From assembly GCF_034439435.1 (NCBI RefSeq), contig NZ_JAPCKJ010000005.1:186001-250000 (forward strand): a DNA stretch of 64,000 nt. Reading direction: 5' to 3'. This document shows positions 30,962 to 39,314 of this stretch, piece after piece; positions within the stretch are counted from its first letter, which is position 1; every line of letters begins with the position of its first letter. Position numbers and translations under genes: made by a program. Source of the stretch: Sarcina sp034439435 (GTDB taxonomy: Bacteria > Bacillota > Clostridia > Clostridiales > Clostridiaceae). The notes under the pieces were generated by a model that ran no database searches, had not been told where the DNA came from, and saw nothing but the letters and a program-made list of their open reading frames with translations.

Positions 30962-31063
30962 ACATTAACTCTTAAAACCACATCATTTTTGACCAGTTTT
31001 AGCTTTAAACTAAATTTGTTTATTTTGTTTTTGTCTTTCGCACTTGGCGACCTGACAAGGAAT

Positions 31064-31092
31064 ATAATACCCAAAAAATAATCTTATGTCAA
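31064..31092 (-). promoter_or_regulatory. Strong sigma-A promoter of the tRNA operon
   Basis: On the minus strand a perfect TTGACA (31087-31092), a 17-base spacer and TATTAT (31064-31069). This is near consensus, as expected for stable RNA. Confidence 0.88.
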
Positions 31093-31158
31093 CACTTTTT
31101 TCAGTCATTTTAGTCTATTTATAGCTATTTAATAAAATTATATTTATTATTCGCTTTT

Positions 31159-31728
31159 TTACTCAAAATTACTCTCATTTTCTATTTTTTCAACTATTTT
31201 TTTATAAATTTCTAATTGTCTTTCTCTCCAAGCTCTCTGCTCTTTTAATTTTTCCATGTTAAAATGACAGATTTCAAGGAATTCTGGCTCTTCTAGGACC
31301 TTAATATTGAACTTATAGCTGTCCTCTCTGAAGTTTCTTCCACTAGCTTCGATTTTTATTGGATATTGTCCATTTAAGTATATCAATATATCTTTATCCC
31401 AGAATCCTCTTTTATTAGCGCCTTTAGAAAAATCATTTAAAACTTCTAAAGATTTTACCTCTTCAATTGATTCCTCAAGTGAATCAATTATTCCTTTATA
31501 AAATAAAGCCGAAATTCCTCTATTTATTTTTATTTTTAATAGATTAAGATTTTTTTTAATAATATCATCAATTTCTCCTTCTGAAATAAGTTCTCCATCT
31601 TTCATTTTGAAAGTTTTTATTCCTGACTTATCAGAATAATCTACAACTACTTGATCATAATTCATCCTTCTAATCTTTAATTCTGTATTGTGTCCCTCCA
31701 TAGTACTATTTGTAATTTTAAATTTCAT
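31159..31728 (-). CDS. Hypothetical protein
   Basis: 189 residues, soluble, charged and mixed alpha/beta. The N-terminal half is strand-rich (KFKITNSTMEGHNTELKIRR), a middle helix contains IIDSLEESIEEVKSLEVL, and the C-terminal helix is rich in Glu/Lys/Arg (AWRERQLEIYKKIVEKIENE). No membrane segment or motif I know. The frame opens at a GTG at 31737 that overlaps the GAGGTGA ribosome site, so the ATG at 31728 is preferred. It lies upstream of the tRNA promoter and has no operon partner. Confidence 0.65.
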   Translation of the reverse strand: MKFKITNSTMEGHNTELKIRRMNYDQVVVDYSDKSGIKTFKMKDGELISEGEIDDIIKKNLNLLKIKINRGISALFYKGIIDSLEESIEEVKSLEVLNDFSKGANKRGFWDKDILIYLNGQYPIKIEASGRNFREDSYKFNIKVLEEPEFLEICHFNMEKLKEQRAWRERQLEIYKKIVEKIENESNFE

Positions 31729-31936
31729 AATACTCACCTCATTATTTAGTATTGCTCCTAAAAAAAATAATATGACTTATGATTTTTATCATTCTTTAAG
31801 TATTTAATAATAAGTAAATATGATACAATACAAACTTAGAAATGTTATCATTAAATAAACAAGACTTTTAGAAAATTATTTTTAGGTTAGTATAAAAATT
31901 AAGATATAACGATACGAGAAGGGAGAAATTAAACTT

Positions 31937-33181
31937 ATGATATACCATGACGTAGTTGTTCTAGGCGGTGGAGCTTCTGGTTTAACAGCTGCAATTACAG
32001 CAAAAGATTTTGGTTTAGATGTTGCTATAGTCGAAGGAACAGACAGAATAGGAAAAAAGATTCTTACTACAGGTAACGGTAGATGCAATATAACTAATTC
32101 ATTAATAGGATTTCCATTTTCAAATTTTCACAGTAGTAATGATGGATTTTTTATTAAAACATTAAGCAAGTTCTCTGTTGAGGATACAAAGGCTTTCTTT
32201 CTTAATCTAGGATTACCAATAATAGAACTTGAAAAAGGTAAAAGTTATCCTCAATCTTTACAAGCTTCTTCTGTTGTGGATATATTAAAAATATCTTTAG
32301 AAGAACGTGAAATTCCTCTTTATAATTCATATAAGATAAAATCTATCCACAAATCAAAAGGAAAATTTGTTTTATCCACAGGAAATGAAGATTCTCCTGT
32401 GATTAAGTGCAAAAAGTTAATTATGGCTTGTGGAGGAAAATCTGCCCCTAAAACTGGTTCTGATGGTTCAGGTTATACTTTAGCTAAAAATTTAGGACAC
32501 TCAATTGTTGAACCTAATCCAGCTATTGTTCAATTAAAACTCTCTCATAATAAATTAAAAGCTTTATCTGGAATAAAGTTTAATGGCTATGCTGAAGTTT
32601 TATGTGATAGAGAAAGTATTAGAAAAGACTTTGGAGAGATTTTATTCACAGACTATGGAATATCAGGTCCTCCAATACTACAAATTTCTAGAGAAGCATC
32701 TTTAGGATGTTTTAAAGGTAAAGATGTTAAGATTGTAGTTGATATGATGCCTGAAAAGTCATTAACTGAATTAGAAGATTTCTTAGAAGGACACTTTGCT
32801 GTTTTTTCTTGTAGAGAAGTTATAAACTCGCTTATAGGTATTGTTAATAAAAAAATGATACCTATACTTTTAAAAGAAGCAGGTATCGATAATTTACATA
32901 AACCATGTTATGAACTTACTTGGAAAGAGAAAAAATCATTGATAAATCTTATGAAATCTTGGGAATTTAAATGTACTGGAACAAATGGCTTCCAAGCAGC
33001 TCAAGTAACTACTGGTGGAGTAAACACAAAAGAAGTTGATCCAGAAACCCTTCAATCAAAAATCGTAGATAATCTTTATTTCTGTGGGGAATTATTAGAT
33101 GTTGATGGTGATTGTGGTGGATTCAATTTACAATGGGCTTGGAGTTCAGGATTCACTGTTGCTCTTTCCTGCACACTTTAA
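31937..33181 (+). CDS. Flavoprotein of the HI0933/BaiN-like family
   Basis: 414 residues. An FAD-binding Rossmann motif is at the N-terminus (VVLGGGASGLTAAITA) and the family string GNGRCNITN follows. A middle domain contains LIMACGGKSAPKTGSDGSGY, and the C-terminal signature is FQAAQVTTGGV, then CGELLDVDGDCGGFNLQWAW. Members include NAD(P)/FAD oxidoreductases annotated as aminoacetone oxidase-like, and BaiN, which reduces bile acids. The substrate in this organism is unknown. Cytosolic, monocistronic, followed by a 20-bp perfect terminator stem. Confidence 0.9.
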   Translation: MIYHDVVVLGGGASGLTAAITAKDFGLDVAIVEGTDRIGKKILTTGNGRCNITNSLIGFPFSNFHSSNDGFFIKTLSKFSVEDTKAFFLNLGLPIIELEKGKSYPQSLQASSVVDILKISLEEREIPLYNSYKIKSIHKSKGKFVLSTGNEDSPVIKCKKLIMACGGKSAPKTGSDGSGYTLAKNLGHSIVEPNPAIVQLKLSHNKLKALSGIKFNGYAEVLCDRESIRKDFGEILFTDYGISGPPILQISREASLGCFKGKDVKIVVDMMPEKSLTELEDFLEGHFAVFSCREVINSLIGIVNKKMIPILLKEAGIDNLHKPCYELTWKEKKSLINLMKSWEFKCTGTNGFQAAQVTTGGVNTKEVDPETLQSKIVDNLYFCGELLDVDGDCGGFNLQWAWSSGFTVALSCTL

Positions 33182-33256
33182 TAAGTAGACTATTGAAATA
33201 ATCATATATATTAAAATAAAAAATTATAAATATTAAATTAGATTAATAGTTATTAA

Positions 33257-33303
33257 AAAAGGTGTTTAATTAGAAAATAAAACTTTCTAATTAAACACCT
33301 TTT
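33257..33303. terminator. Bidirectional terminator with a 20-bp perfect stem
   Basis: AAAAGGTGTTTAATTAGAAA pairs exactly with TTTCTAATTAAACACCTTTT (33257-33276 with 33284-33303). T-runs follow on both strands, so it can serve both the flavoprotein gene and the leftward thioesterase gene. Confidence 0.85.
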
Positions 33304-33361
33304 CTATCTATGAAAATTTCATAACATAACTTCTAAATTTAAATTACCCCTTAACTATTAA

Positions 33362-34120
33362 TTAAAACTCTTTTTTCCAAATAGTTTCTATTAGAGCTGA
33401 TACTTCTCCTAATCTATGATTAATTATCTTGTAAAGGCACTTATATCCCTCTTCAATCTCGTCCCACTGGCAGACAATACTTACATCATCACCAAGTCTA
33501 ACTTCTTTCTCATACTTTATTTTAGCTGATATAAGACTATATTCATCTAAAATACACTCTGGAGTAGCTTCCATAGTCCACTCTAAGTATTTAGTGTTAT
33601 TAACATGCTTATTGAAATCTATATCGCTTCTTCTCACTGAAAGGTTTGCTTCTAAATCTTCTCTTATTAATTTTTCGACTTTAGTTGATTTTAATTCCAC
33701 CTCTCCAGTATCAGCCATATTTATTAACTCACAATATTCCTTAGGAATCCTAACTGCTCTACGCTTTTCTAAATCTATTAATAAGAATATAATTTTTCCT
33801 TCTGCAATAAGTTCATTTTTATCATCATAAACTTTATAAACTCTACTAGCATAGAACTTTTTTATTCCTTCTAAATAAGTTTCTACATTAATAGAACTTT
33901 TATATGGTATTGGCTTCTTTATATCAATTGAATAACTATAAATAATCCAACTTAATCCTTGATCTTTTAAGTATTTAATACCCTCATAAGCTAACTCTTC
34001 TTCATGAACCGCTGATACATCACCAAAAATTTTCATAAGTGGTACCATTCTTACATTTTTGTTGATATCTGAGTCATAATATAATACGTCATATTTTTTT
34101 GCAAATTTATTTTCGCTCAT
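33362..34120 (-). CDS. Acyl-ACP thioesterase (paralogue 1)
   Basis: 252 residues with two tandem hotdog domains. The first domain shows YDVLYYDSDINKNVRMVPLM, the second has VRRSDIDFNKHVNNTKYLEW, in which the N.H pair matches FatA/FatB catalytic residues. It releases free fatty acids from acyl-ACP in the cytosol. The neighbour 23 bases upstream (34144) is a second protein of the same family in the same direction, an old tandem duplication. Chain-length preference cannot be read from sequence. Confidence 0.88.
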   Translation of the reverse strand: MSENKFAKKYDVLYYDSDINKNVRMVPLMKIFGDVSAVHEEELAYEGIKYLKDQGLSWIIYSYSIDIKKPIPYKSSINVETYLEGIKKFYASRVYKVYDDKNELIAEGKIIFLLIDLEKRRAVRIPKEYCELINMADTGEVELKSTKVEKLIREDLEANLSVRRSDIDFNKHVNNTKYLEWTMEATPECILDEYSLISAKIKYEKEVRLGDDVSIVCQWDEIEEGYKCLYKIINHRLGEVSALIETIWKKEF

Positions 34121-34143
34121 AATTTCATTCTCCTAAATATTTT

Positions 34144-34884
34144 TTAATACCAATAAGTTTCTGCTAAAGTAATGTTTTTTCCTTCTTCATTCTGTACTTT
34201 ATGAAGAACTTTTATTTCATTTTCTCCTCTAATTATTTTTGATTTTATATTTACATTATGACCATATGTAATTTCTTTTTCAAATTTTATTTTTATTCTT
34301 TTCATTTTATATTTTAAAACAATATCCACTGGAACGGTCTCTAAAACCCATTCTATGTACTTAATATTACTAACATGCTTATTTAAATCTATATCTAAAT
34401 ATCTTATATGAAACTCTAAAGAAATATCTTCTTCTTCGAATTTCTCAAAATCTAGCTTTTTTCTTAATAATTTTGAAGACTCTTTACTTACCCCATGAGC
34501 CTCATATTCTGCATCACTTATCCTTGCAGGTCTTCTAGTACTCTTATTTATTAAAAAAGCTAATACATTAGCTCTAGACACTAAATTTCCTTCCATATCA
34601 TAAGCCTCGAATATTCTATTAGCATAAAATTTTCTTATAGATTCAACATAAGTTCTAACTTTAACTTTTTCCCTATATCTCGGATATCTATTCACGATTA
34701 TGTCATAATCAAAAAATACCCATGTAGTATCATTATCATTGTTTGTACAATTCATTGAATTTTCTTCTTCTTGACTCAAGCAACAATCAGAAAAGAAATT
34801 CATCATTGAAGTTATTCTACAGTCTTTTCTTCCATCAGTTTCTCCATAAGTAATTTCATATATTTTTTCATACGTCTTCCCCAT
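34144..34884 (-). CDS. Acyl-ACP thioesterase (paralogue 2)
   Basis: 246 residues, same double-hotdog architecture as its downstream neighbour. YEITYGETDGRKDCRITSMM opens the first domain and IRYLDIDLNKHVSNIKYIEW the second. The catalytic N and H are conserved. The two genes have diverged widely, so the pair probably has different substrates. RBS GAGTGA precedes the ATG. A neighbour terminator lies upstream at 34943-34974 from the rubrerythrin gene. Confidence 0.87.
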   Translation of the reverse strand: MGKTYEKIYEITYGETDGRKDCRITSMMNFFSDCCLSQEEENSMNCTNNDNDTTWVFFDYDIIVNRYPRYREKVKVRTYVESIRKFYANRIFEAYDMEGNLVSRANVLAFLINKSTRRPARISDAEYEAHGVSKESSKLLRKKLDFEKFEEEDISLEFHIRYLDIDLNKHVSNIKYIEWVLETVPVDIVLKYKMKRIKIKFEKEITYGHNVNIKSKIIRGENEIKVLHKVQNEEGKNITLAETYWY

Positions 34885-34942
34885 TTATATCACTCCTCAT
34901 TTGGAAGTATATCAAATCAAAAAATACCTTTCAAACAACAAA

Positions 34943-34974
34943 AACACCACTAAATTAGCTAATTTAGTGGTGTT
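34943..34974 (-). terminator. Terminator of the reverse rubrerythrin gene
   Basis: Perfect 32-base palindrome AACACCACTAAATTA-GC-TAATTTAGTGGTGTT, followed on the minus strand by TTTTG. It is 41 bases after the stop codon. Confidence 0.85.
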
Positions 34975-35015
34975 CTTTTACAAATATATCAATACAAACA
35001 AAGTATTATGGATTC

Positions 35016-35558
35016 TTATTTAAAGTATCTGTTTAATAATCCAGCGAAAGCTTTTCCGTGTCTAGCTTCGTCTTTACACATTTCGTGAACTGTATCGTGG
35101 ATTGCATCTAAGTTTAATTGTTTAGCTAAAGTAGCTAAGTCTTTCTTACCTTGACAAGCTCCATGCTCTGCATTTACTCTTGCTTGTAAGTTAGCTTTTG
35201 TATCAGCTTCTACAACTTCTCCTAACATTTCTGCGAATTTAGCAGCATGCTCTGCTTCTTCGAAAGCTATTCTTTGATATGCTTCAGCAACTTCTGGGAA
35301 TCCTTCTCTATCAGCTTGTCTAGCCATAGCTAAGTACATTCCTACTTCTGTACACTCTCCCATGAAGTTAGCTTGTAATCCTTCAATTATTCTTTCATCT
35401 ACACCTTTAGCAACTCCGATTCTGTGCTCGTCAGCGAATGCTAAGTCTTCTCCTTGCTCTATGAACTTGTCAGCTCCAACTCCACATACTGGGCATTTTT
35501 CTGGTGCTTTTTCTCCTTCGTAAACATATCCACATACTGTACAAACAAATTTTTTCAT
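35016..35558 (-). CDS. Reverse rubrerythrin (NADH-linked peroxidase/oxidase component)
   Basis: 180 residues. N-terminal rubredoxin-like iron site (MKKFVCTVCGYVYEG, CPVCG), then a ferritin-like di-iron domain with ECTEVGMYLAMAR, EEAEHAAKFAE, NAEHGACQG and DEARHGKA supplying Glu/His ligands. The order rubredoxin before ferritin is that of reverse rubrerythrins, which reduce hydrogen peroxide and oxygen in clostridia. A longer frame opens at 35600; the ATG at 35558 with AGGAGGA and the known N-terminus is chosen. It is cytosolic and monocistronic, with a PerR-type promoter. Confidence 0.95.
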   Translation of the reverse strand: MKKFVCTVCGYVYEGEKAPEKCPVCGVGADKFIEQGEDLAFADEHRIGVAKGVDERIIEGLQANFMGECTEVGMYLAMARQADREGFPEVAEAYQRIAFEEAEHAAKFAEMLGEVVEADTKANLQARVNAEHGACQGKKDLATLAKQLNLDAIHDTVHEMCKDEARHGKAFAGLLNRYFK

Positions 35559-35679
35559 AATATTATTCCTCCTACAAAACAAACATTTATTTAATTTCAA
35601 TTTATAATCATAATTTAAAAGTCTTTATTATTAAGTCGTTTCTTGTTGATGTTTTTTTCTTCATCAACCTTATGTCATT

Positions 35680-35708
35680 ATTATATAATAATAATTATTA
35701 TTTAGCAA
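35680..35708 (-). promoter_or_regulatory. Rubrerythrin promoter with a PerR-box-like palindrome
   Basis: On the minus strand TTGCTA (35703-35708), a 17-base spacer and TATAAT (35680-35685). The spacer contains the perfect 16-base palindrome AATAATAATTATTATT (35687-35702), close to the PerR box TTATAATNATTATAA. In Clostridium acetobutylicum PerR represses revRbr, so peroxide-inducible control here is a reasonable inference. Confidence 0.6.
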
Positions 35709-35874
35709 TAGTTATTTCTAATTTTTTTGAAATTTTTTTATAAAAACTATGTTTTAAACTAATTTTTATTTTTAGATAAAATATAAGATCCTCCTTGTAG
35801 GTAATCCTTTTCAAAATTTGTTAAACTGAAAAGCTAATTAAAAATCAATATTAATCTAAAATAGAGTTTTATAA

Positions 35875-35911
35875 AAAATAAGAAGCATTTTAAAAAAATG
35901 CTTCTTATTTT
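35875..35911 (-). terminator. Terminator of the DUF1858 gene
   Basis: AAAATAAGAAGCATTT pairs with AAATGCTTCTTATTTT (35875-35890 with 35896-35911). On the minus strand it is followed by TTTTTTAT. Confidence 0.85.
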
Positions 35912-35927
35912 TAAGCAGAGTTTAAAA

Positions 35928-36119
35928 TTAGTCTTCTATGTTATTTATAGCATTTACTAAATCATCTAAGTTTATTCCGTGAACCATAGCAGCTTCTTCT
36001 AATGTTTCAGATTGAGCTGATGGACATCCAACACATCCCATTCCGAAGCTCATTAATACCTCTATAGCTGTTGGCATTTTTCTTACTATTTCTCCGATTG
36101 TCATATCTTTAGTTATCAT
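35928..36119 (-). CDS. DUF1858 domain protein
   Basis: 63 residues: a complete single DUF1858 domain (MITKDMTIGEIVRKMPTAIE, then FGMGCVGCPSAQSETLEEAA). The CVGC pair could bind a metal or redox group; relatives are fused to hybrid-cluster-like and ScdA/YtfE-type proteins. A role in redox or Fe-S handling is a guess. The gene is short but has a clear AGAGG site and its own terminator. Confidence 0.85.
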   Translation of the reverse strand: MITKDMTIGEIVRKMPTAIEVLMSFGMGCVGCPSAQSETLEEAAMVHGINLDDLVNAINNIED

Positions 36120-36239
36120 AATTAACTACACCTCTCTTAACTAATCTTAAATTAAAAGTTATATTTTTAATTATACTCTCTCTAAATTTCAAATACAAGT
36201 ATTTTACTCTGAATTATCTCTTTAAATTTAAAACTCTTA

Positions 36240-36719
36240 TTATATATAATTTTCTATATTTAATTTTTCTATTATATCCTTTATTACTACTCTATCAGGT
36301 GGATTTATATTTTCTAAGTCAGGAACTTCATCTTTATAGAAAAATACAGCATCTGCACTTTCCTCTTCATCTAAAATAATTTCTCCATCATAGTCATTTG
36401 TAATAAATATAGAAGAAGCATTATAAATTTCATCTCCATTAGGATATTCATTGTAACAATTCTCACCAGAATAAACATTAAATAAGTTTAAACTCTTAAC
36501 TTTAAGGCCTACTTCTTCATATGCCTCTCTAACAGCAGCCTCTTGAAAGCTTTCTCCTAACTCTAAACTTCCACCTGGAAGCCCCCATTTATTATTATCA
36601 GTTCTTTTTTGTAATAATATTCTTCCTAACTTATCTATTATTACAACACCTGCTGAACACATTATAAGCGGTCTATGTGGATTAGGAAGTTCTTTTCTTA
36701 AATCCATTATATATCCCAT
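36240..36719 (-). CDS. NUDIX hydrolase
   Basis: 159 residues, a single Nudix domain. The box GGSLELGESFQEAAVREAYE, then EVG, around residues 45-67 is complete. No zinc ribbon or extra domain. It hydrolyses a nucleoside diphosphate linked to another group; the substrate (ADP-ribose, mutagenic dNTP or other) is unknown. It is adjacent to purA by 105 bases downstream of a terminator, so an independent gene. Different from the NudC-like protein at 3125. Confidence 0.85.
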   Translation of the reverse strand: MGYIMDLRKELPNPHRPLIMCSAGVVIIDKLGRILLQKRTDNNKWGLPGGSLELGESFQEAAVREAYEEVGLKVKSLNLFNVYSGENCYNEYPNGDEIYNASSIFITNDYDGEIILDEEESADAVFFYKDEVPDLENINPPDRVVIKDIIEKLNIENYI

Positions 36720-36787
36720 ACAACTCTCCTCTCAACCTATATATTTTTATTCTAAATTAATTTAAAAATATTATACCCTAAAATCAA

Positions 36788-36821
36788 AAATAGCTTAAGA
36801 TTAAATAATCTTAAGCTATTT
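36788..36821 (-). terminator. Terminator of purA
   Basis: AAATAGCTTAAGATTA pairs with TAATCTTAAGCTATTT (36788-36803 with 36806-36821), followed on the minus strand by TTGATTTTA. It is 27 bases after the purA stop. Confidence 0.75.
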
Positions 36822-36847
36822 TCTAATTAGTTATTTGTTAGTATTTA

Positions 36848-38134
36848 TTAAAGTTCTTCTCTTACTCTTATAGTTTGGTTTCTCTTTGGTCCAACACCAA
36901 CTATAGAAACTTTAGTTCCTGTGAATTCTTCTATTCTTCTTAAGTAAGTTTTAGCGTTCTCTGGTAACTCATCATAGCTTCTTGCTTCAGCAACTTCTTC
37001 GCCCCATCCTTCGAACTCTTCATATATTGGCTTACATCTAGCTAAATCTTCTAAACTAGCTGGGAAGTAATCTATAACTTTTCCATCTAATTCATATCCA
37101 ACACACATTTGTATTTTATCTAATCCAGCTAATGTATCTATTTTAGTTACTACTAATGAAGTTAATCCACAAACTCTTGTAGTAGTTTTTAAGATAACAA
37201 GGTCTAACCAACCACATCTTCTTGATCTTCCTGTAGTTACTCCATATTCATGACCTTTTTCTCTTATCCATTCACCAGTTTCATTTTCAAGCTCTGTTGG
37301 GAATGGCCCTTTACCAACTCTTGTAGTATAAGCTTTAGCTATACCAACAGCATTAGTTATCATGTTTGGACCTACACCAGCTCCACTTGGAACTCCACAT
37401 GAAGTTGTGTTTGATGATGTAACATATGGGTAAGTTCCATAATCTATATCAAGAAGCATTCCTTGAGCTCCTTCAAATAATACATTCTTATCAGCTTGGA
37501 TAGCATTGTATATTTCAACTGAAGTATCTTTAACATATGGTCTTAATCTTTCAGCAAATGCCATATATTCATTGTATATTTCATCAAAGTTTAATTCTTC
37601 TCCACCTAATAATTTGATGTATCCATTTTTCATTTCGATGTTTATTCTTAATTTTTCAGCAAAAGAATCTTTGTGCATAAGGTCACAAACTCTTATTCCT
37701 GATCTTTCATATTTATCTGTATAACAAGGACCTATTCCTTTACAAGTAGTTCCTATATCATTTTTTCCTCTAGCTTTTTCTTTTAACTTATCTAAAGTTA
37801 TGTGGTATGGCATTATAAGGTGTGCTCTATCACTAACTATTAATTTCTCTGGAGTTACTTTTACTCCTAAGCCTTCTAAATAATCTATTTCTGTAAATAG
37901 TGCTTTAGGATCTACTACAACACCATTTCCTATTACGTTTAATTTCTCGTCATGTAATATTCCTGAAGGTATTAAGTGTAACTTATATTGTTTATCTTCA
38001 ACTTCAACTGTATGTCCAGCGTTATTTCCTCCTTGGAATCTAACAACTACTTCTGCTTCTTCTGCTAAATAGTCTGTCATTTTTCCTTTTCCTTCGTCTC
38101 CCCATTGAGCTCCTAATACAACAAATGCTGACAT
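36848..38134 (-). CDS. purA: Adenylosuccinate synthetase
   Basis: 428 residues, full length. It joins IMP and aspartate with GTP, the first step from IMP to AMP. Visible motifs are GAQWGDEGKGKMTD (the GTP-binding P-loop), NNAGHTVE, KGIGPCYTDKYERSGIR, GAQGMLLDIDYGTYPYVTSS and the C-terminal GVGPKRNQTI. The ATG at 38134 has a strong AAGGAGG site. Its roughly 130-base leader contains a phylogenetically unassigned stem-loop (38213-38258). Cytosolic homodimer. Confidence 0.98.
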   Translation of the reverse strand: MSAFVVLGAQWGDEGKGKMTDYLAEEAEVVVRFQGGNNAGHTVEVEDKQYKLHLIPSGILHDEKLNVIGNGVVVDPKALFTEIDYLEGLGVKVTPEKLIVSDRAHLIMPYHITLDKLKEKARGKNDIGTTCKGIGPCYTDKYERSGIRVCDLMHKDSFAEKLRINIEMKNGYIKLLGGEELNFDEIYNEYMAFAERLRPYVKDTSVEIYNAIQADKNVLFEGAQGMLLDIDYGTYPYVTSSNTTSCGVPSGAGVGPNMITNAVGIAKAYTTRVGKGPFPTELENETGEWIREKGHEYGVTTGRSRRCGWLDLVILKTTTRVCGLTSLVVTKIDTLAGLDKIQMCVGYELDGKVIDYFPASLEDLARCKPIYEEFEGWGEEVAEARSYDELPENAKTYLRRIEEFTGTKVSIVGVGPKRNQTIRVREEL

Positions 38135-38633
38135 TTTTATTTCCTCCTTATAAAAAGAACATTAACATTCTTTCTTTATAAACCATAACGGTTAATCAAC
38201 TTTTTCCGAGTAGACAATGTTCGTATTTATAGGTATTTTTGCTATAAATTTCATTGTCCTATACCATATTAACAGAGTAAAACCCTTAGGTCAAGGCAAT
38301 AAAAACGAATGTTTTAACATATTTTCAGCCCTAAAGTTCATTTTGTTTAATTTGATTAAACATTATTTAATTAAATAATATTTCTTCGCCAAATTTCTTA
38401 TTAATATGATTCATTTTTCCTAATACTTATTCTTAGCAATAAACTGATTTTTTAACAAATATTTTTTTATATTTCTAAAAATTGATTAAATTATTAATAA
38501 AATTTTTGCTATTAAATTTAGGTTAAAACTTTCAATTAAATATAAAAAAAATGTTATACTATAGTTAATAAAACACTTACATATTAGAGACTAAAATATC
38601 TTATTTTATTACATATAACAAAGGAGAATAAAA
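38135..38633. other. Divergent purA-sdaAB intergenic region
   Basis: 499 bases. It contains the purA leader with the stem-loop at 38213-38258 and CGAAC/GTTCG-type words that resemble PurR boxes (near 38219-38227 and 38305-38315), although not in the standard pair spacing. A TATACT -10 for sdaAB is at 38555-38560. No coding frame or known riboswitch consensus is seen. Confidence 0.5.
38213..38258 (-). promoter_or_regulatory. purA leader stem-loop
   Basis: Two coaxial 7-bp stems on the minus strand: GACAATG/CATTGTC outside and TTTATAG/CTATAAA inside, separated by a small asymmetric internal loop (3 and 6 bases), with a 9-base apical loop. It lies about 80-125 bases upstream of the start codon and is not followed by a T-run. 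Confidence 0.5.
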
Positions 38634-39314
38634 ATGAATACATATGGTGTTTTCGATATTCTTGGACCAATTATGATTGGCCCATCTAGTTCTCATACAG
38701 CAGGTGCTGCGAGACTTGGAAAAGTAGCTAGAGCAATTTGCGGTAAACCAATGAAAAAGGTTACTTTCCTTCTACACGGTTCTTTTGGAAAAACTTATAA
38801 AGGCCATGGTACAGATAAAGCTTTAGTAGCTGGTATTCTTGGAATGGAACCTTCTGATACAAGACTTAGAAATTCTTTAGAAATAGCAAAAGAAAAAGAT
38901 ATTGAAATAGAATTTAAAGAAGTTGATTTAGGTGATGTACACCCTAATACGGTTAAATTTATAATTGAAGATATTGATGGTGTTTTTCATGAAATAGTAG
39001 GTTCATCAATAGGTGGTGGAAGTATTAAAATCACTGAAGTAAATGGTAGTGTTGTTGAATTTACTGGTGAATATCCAACATTAATAATTTCACATAAAGA
39101 TATTCCTGGAGCTGTATCTAAGGTAACAACAATAGTTTATGAGCACAATATTAATATTGCCTTCATGAAGGTATTTAGAACAGAGAGAGGAAAGGCTGCA
39201 AGAATGGTCTTTGAAATGGATAACCCTCTTACTAAGGAAATAATTGATGAGATTAAAAAAGTTGAAGCAGTTGAAAATATAGTTGTTATAAATCCAGTAA
39301 AGGAGGAAATATAA
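38634..39314 (+). CDS. sdaAB: L-serine dehydratase, iron-sulfur-dependent, beta subunit
   Basis: 226 residues. N-terminal SDH_beta domain with GPSSSHTAGAARLGK (active-site region), then a C-terminal ACT domain (LIISHKDIPGAVSKVTT). Together with the alpha subunit encoded directly after it (stop and ATG adjacent) it deaminates L-serine to pyruvate and ammonia with a [4Fe-4S] cluster. This two-gene split is typical of Gram-positives. Strong AAAGGAG site before the ATG. Confidence 0.96.
   Translation: MNTYGVFDILGPIMIGPSSSHTAGAARLGKVARAICGKPMKKVTFLLHGSFGKTYKGHGTDKALVAGILGMEPSDTRLRNSLEIAKEKDIEIEFKEVDLGDVHPNTVKFIIEDIDGVFHEIVGSSIGGGSIKITEVNGSVVEFTGEYPTLIISHKDIPGAVSKVTTIVYEHNINIAFMKVFRTERGKAARMVFEMDNPLTKEIIDEIKKVEAVENIVVINPVKEEI

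Larger units (their letters stand above)
35559..35927. other. Upstream region of the rubrerythrin gene and a downstream terminator
   Basis: 369 bases. Near the gene is a stem GTTGATG/CATCAAC (35645-35651 with 35662-35668) in the leader, then the promoter and PerR-like box (35680-35708). The far end carries the terminator of the DUF1858 gene (35875-35911). No gene seen between. Confidence 0.6.

Noticed and set aside
38135..38633. Purine or guanine riboswitch upstream of purA
   Set aside because: The conserved core of that riboswitch is not present; only an unrelated stem-loop is seen.
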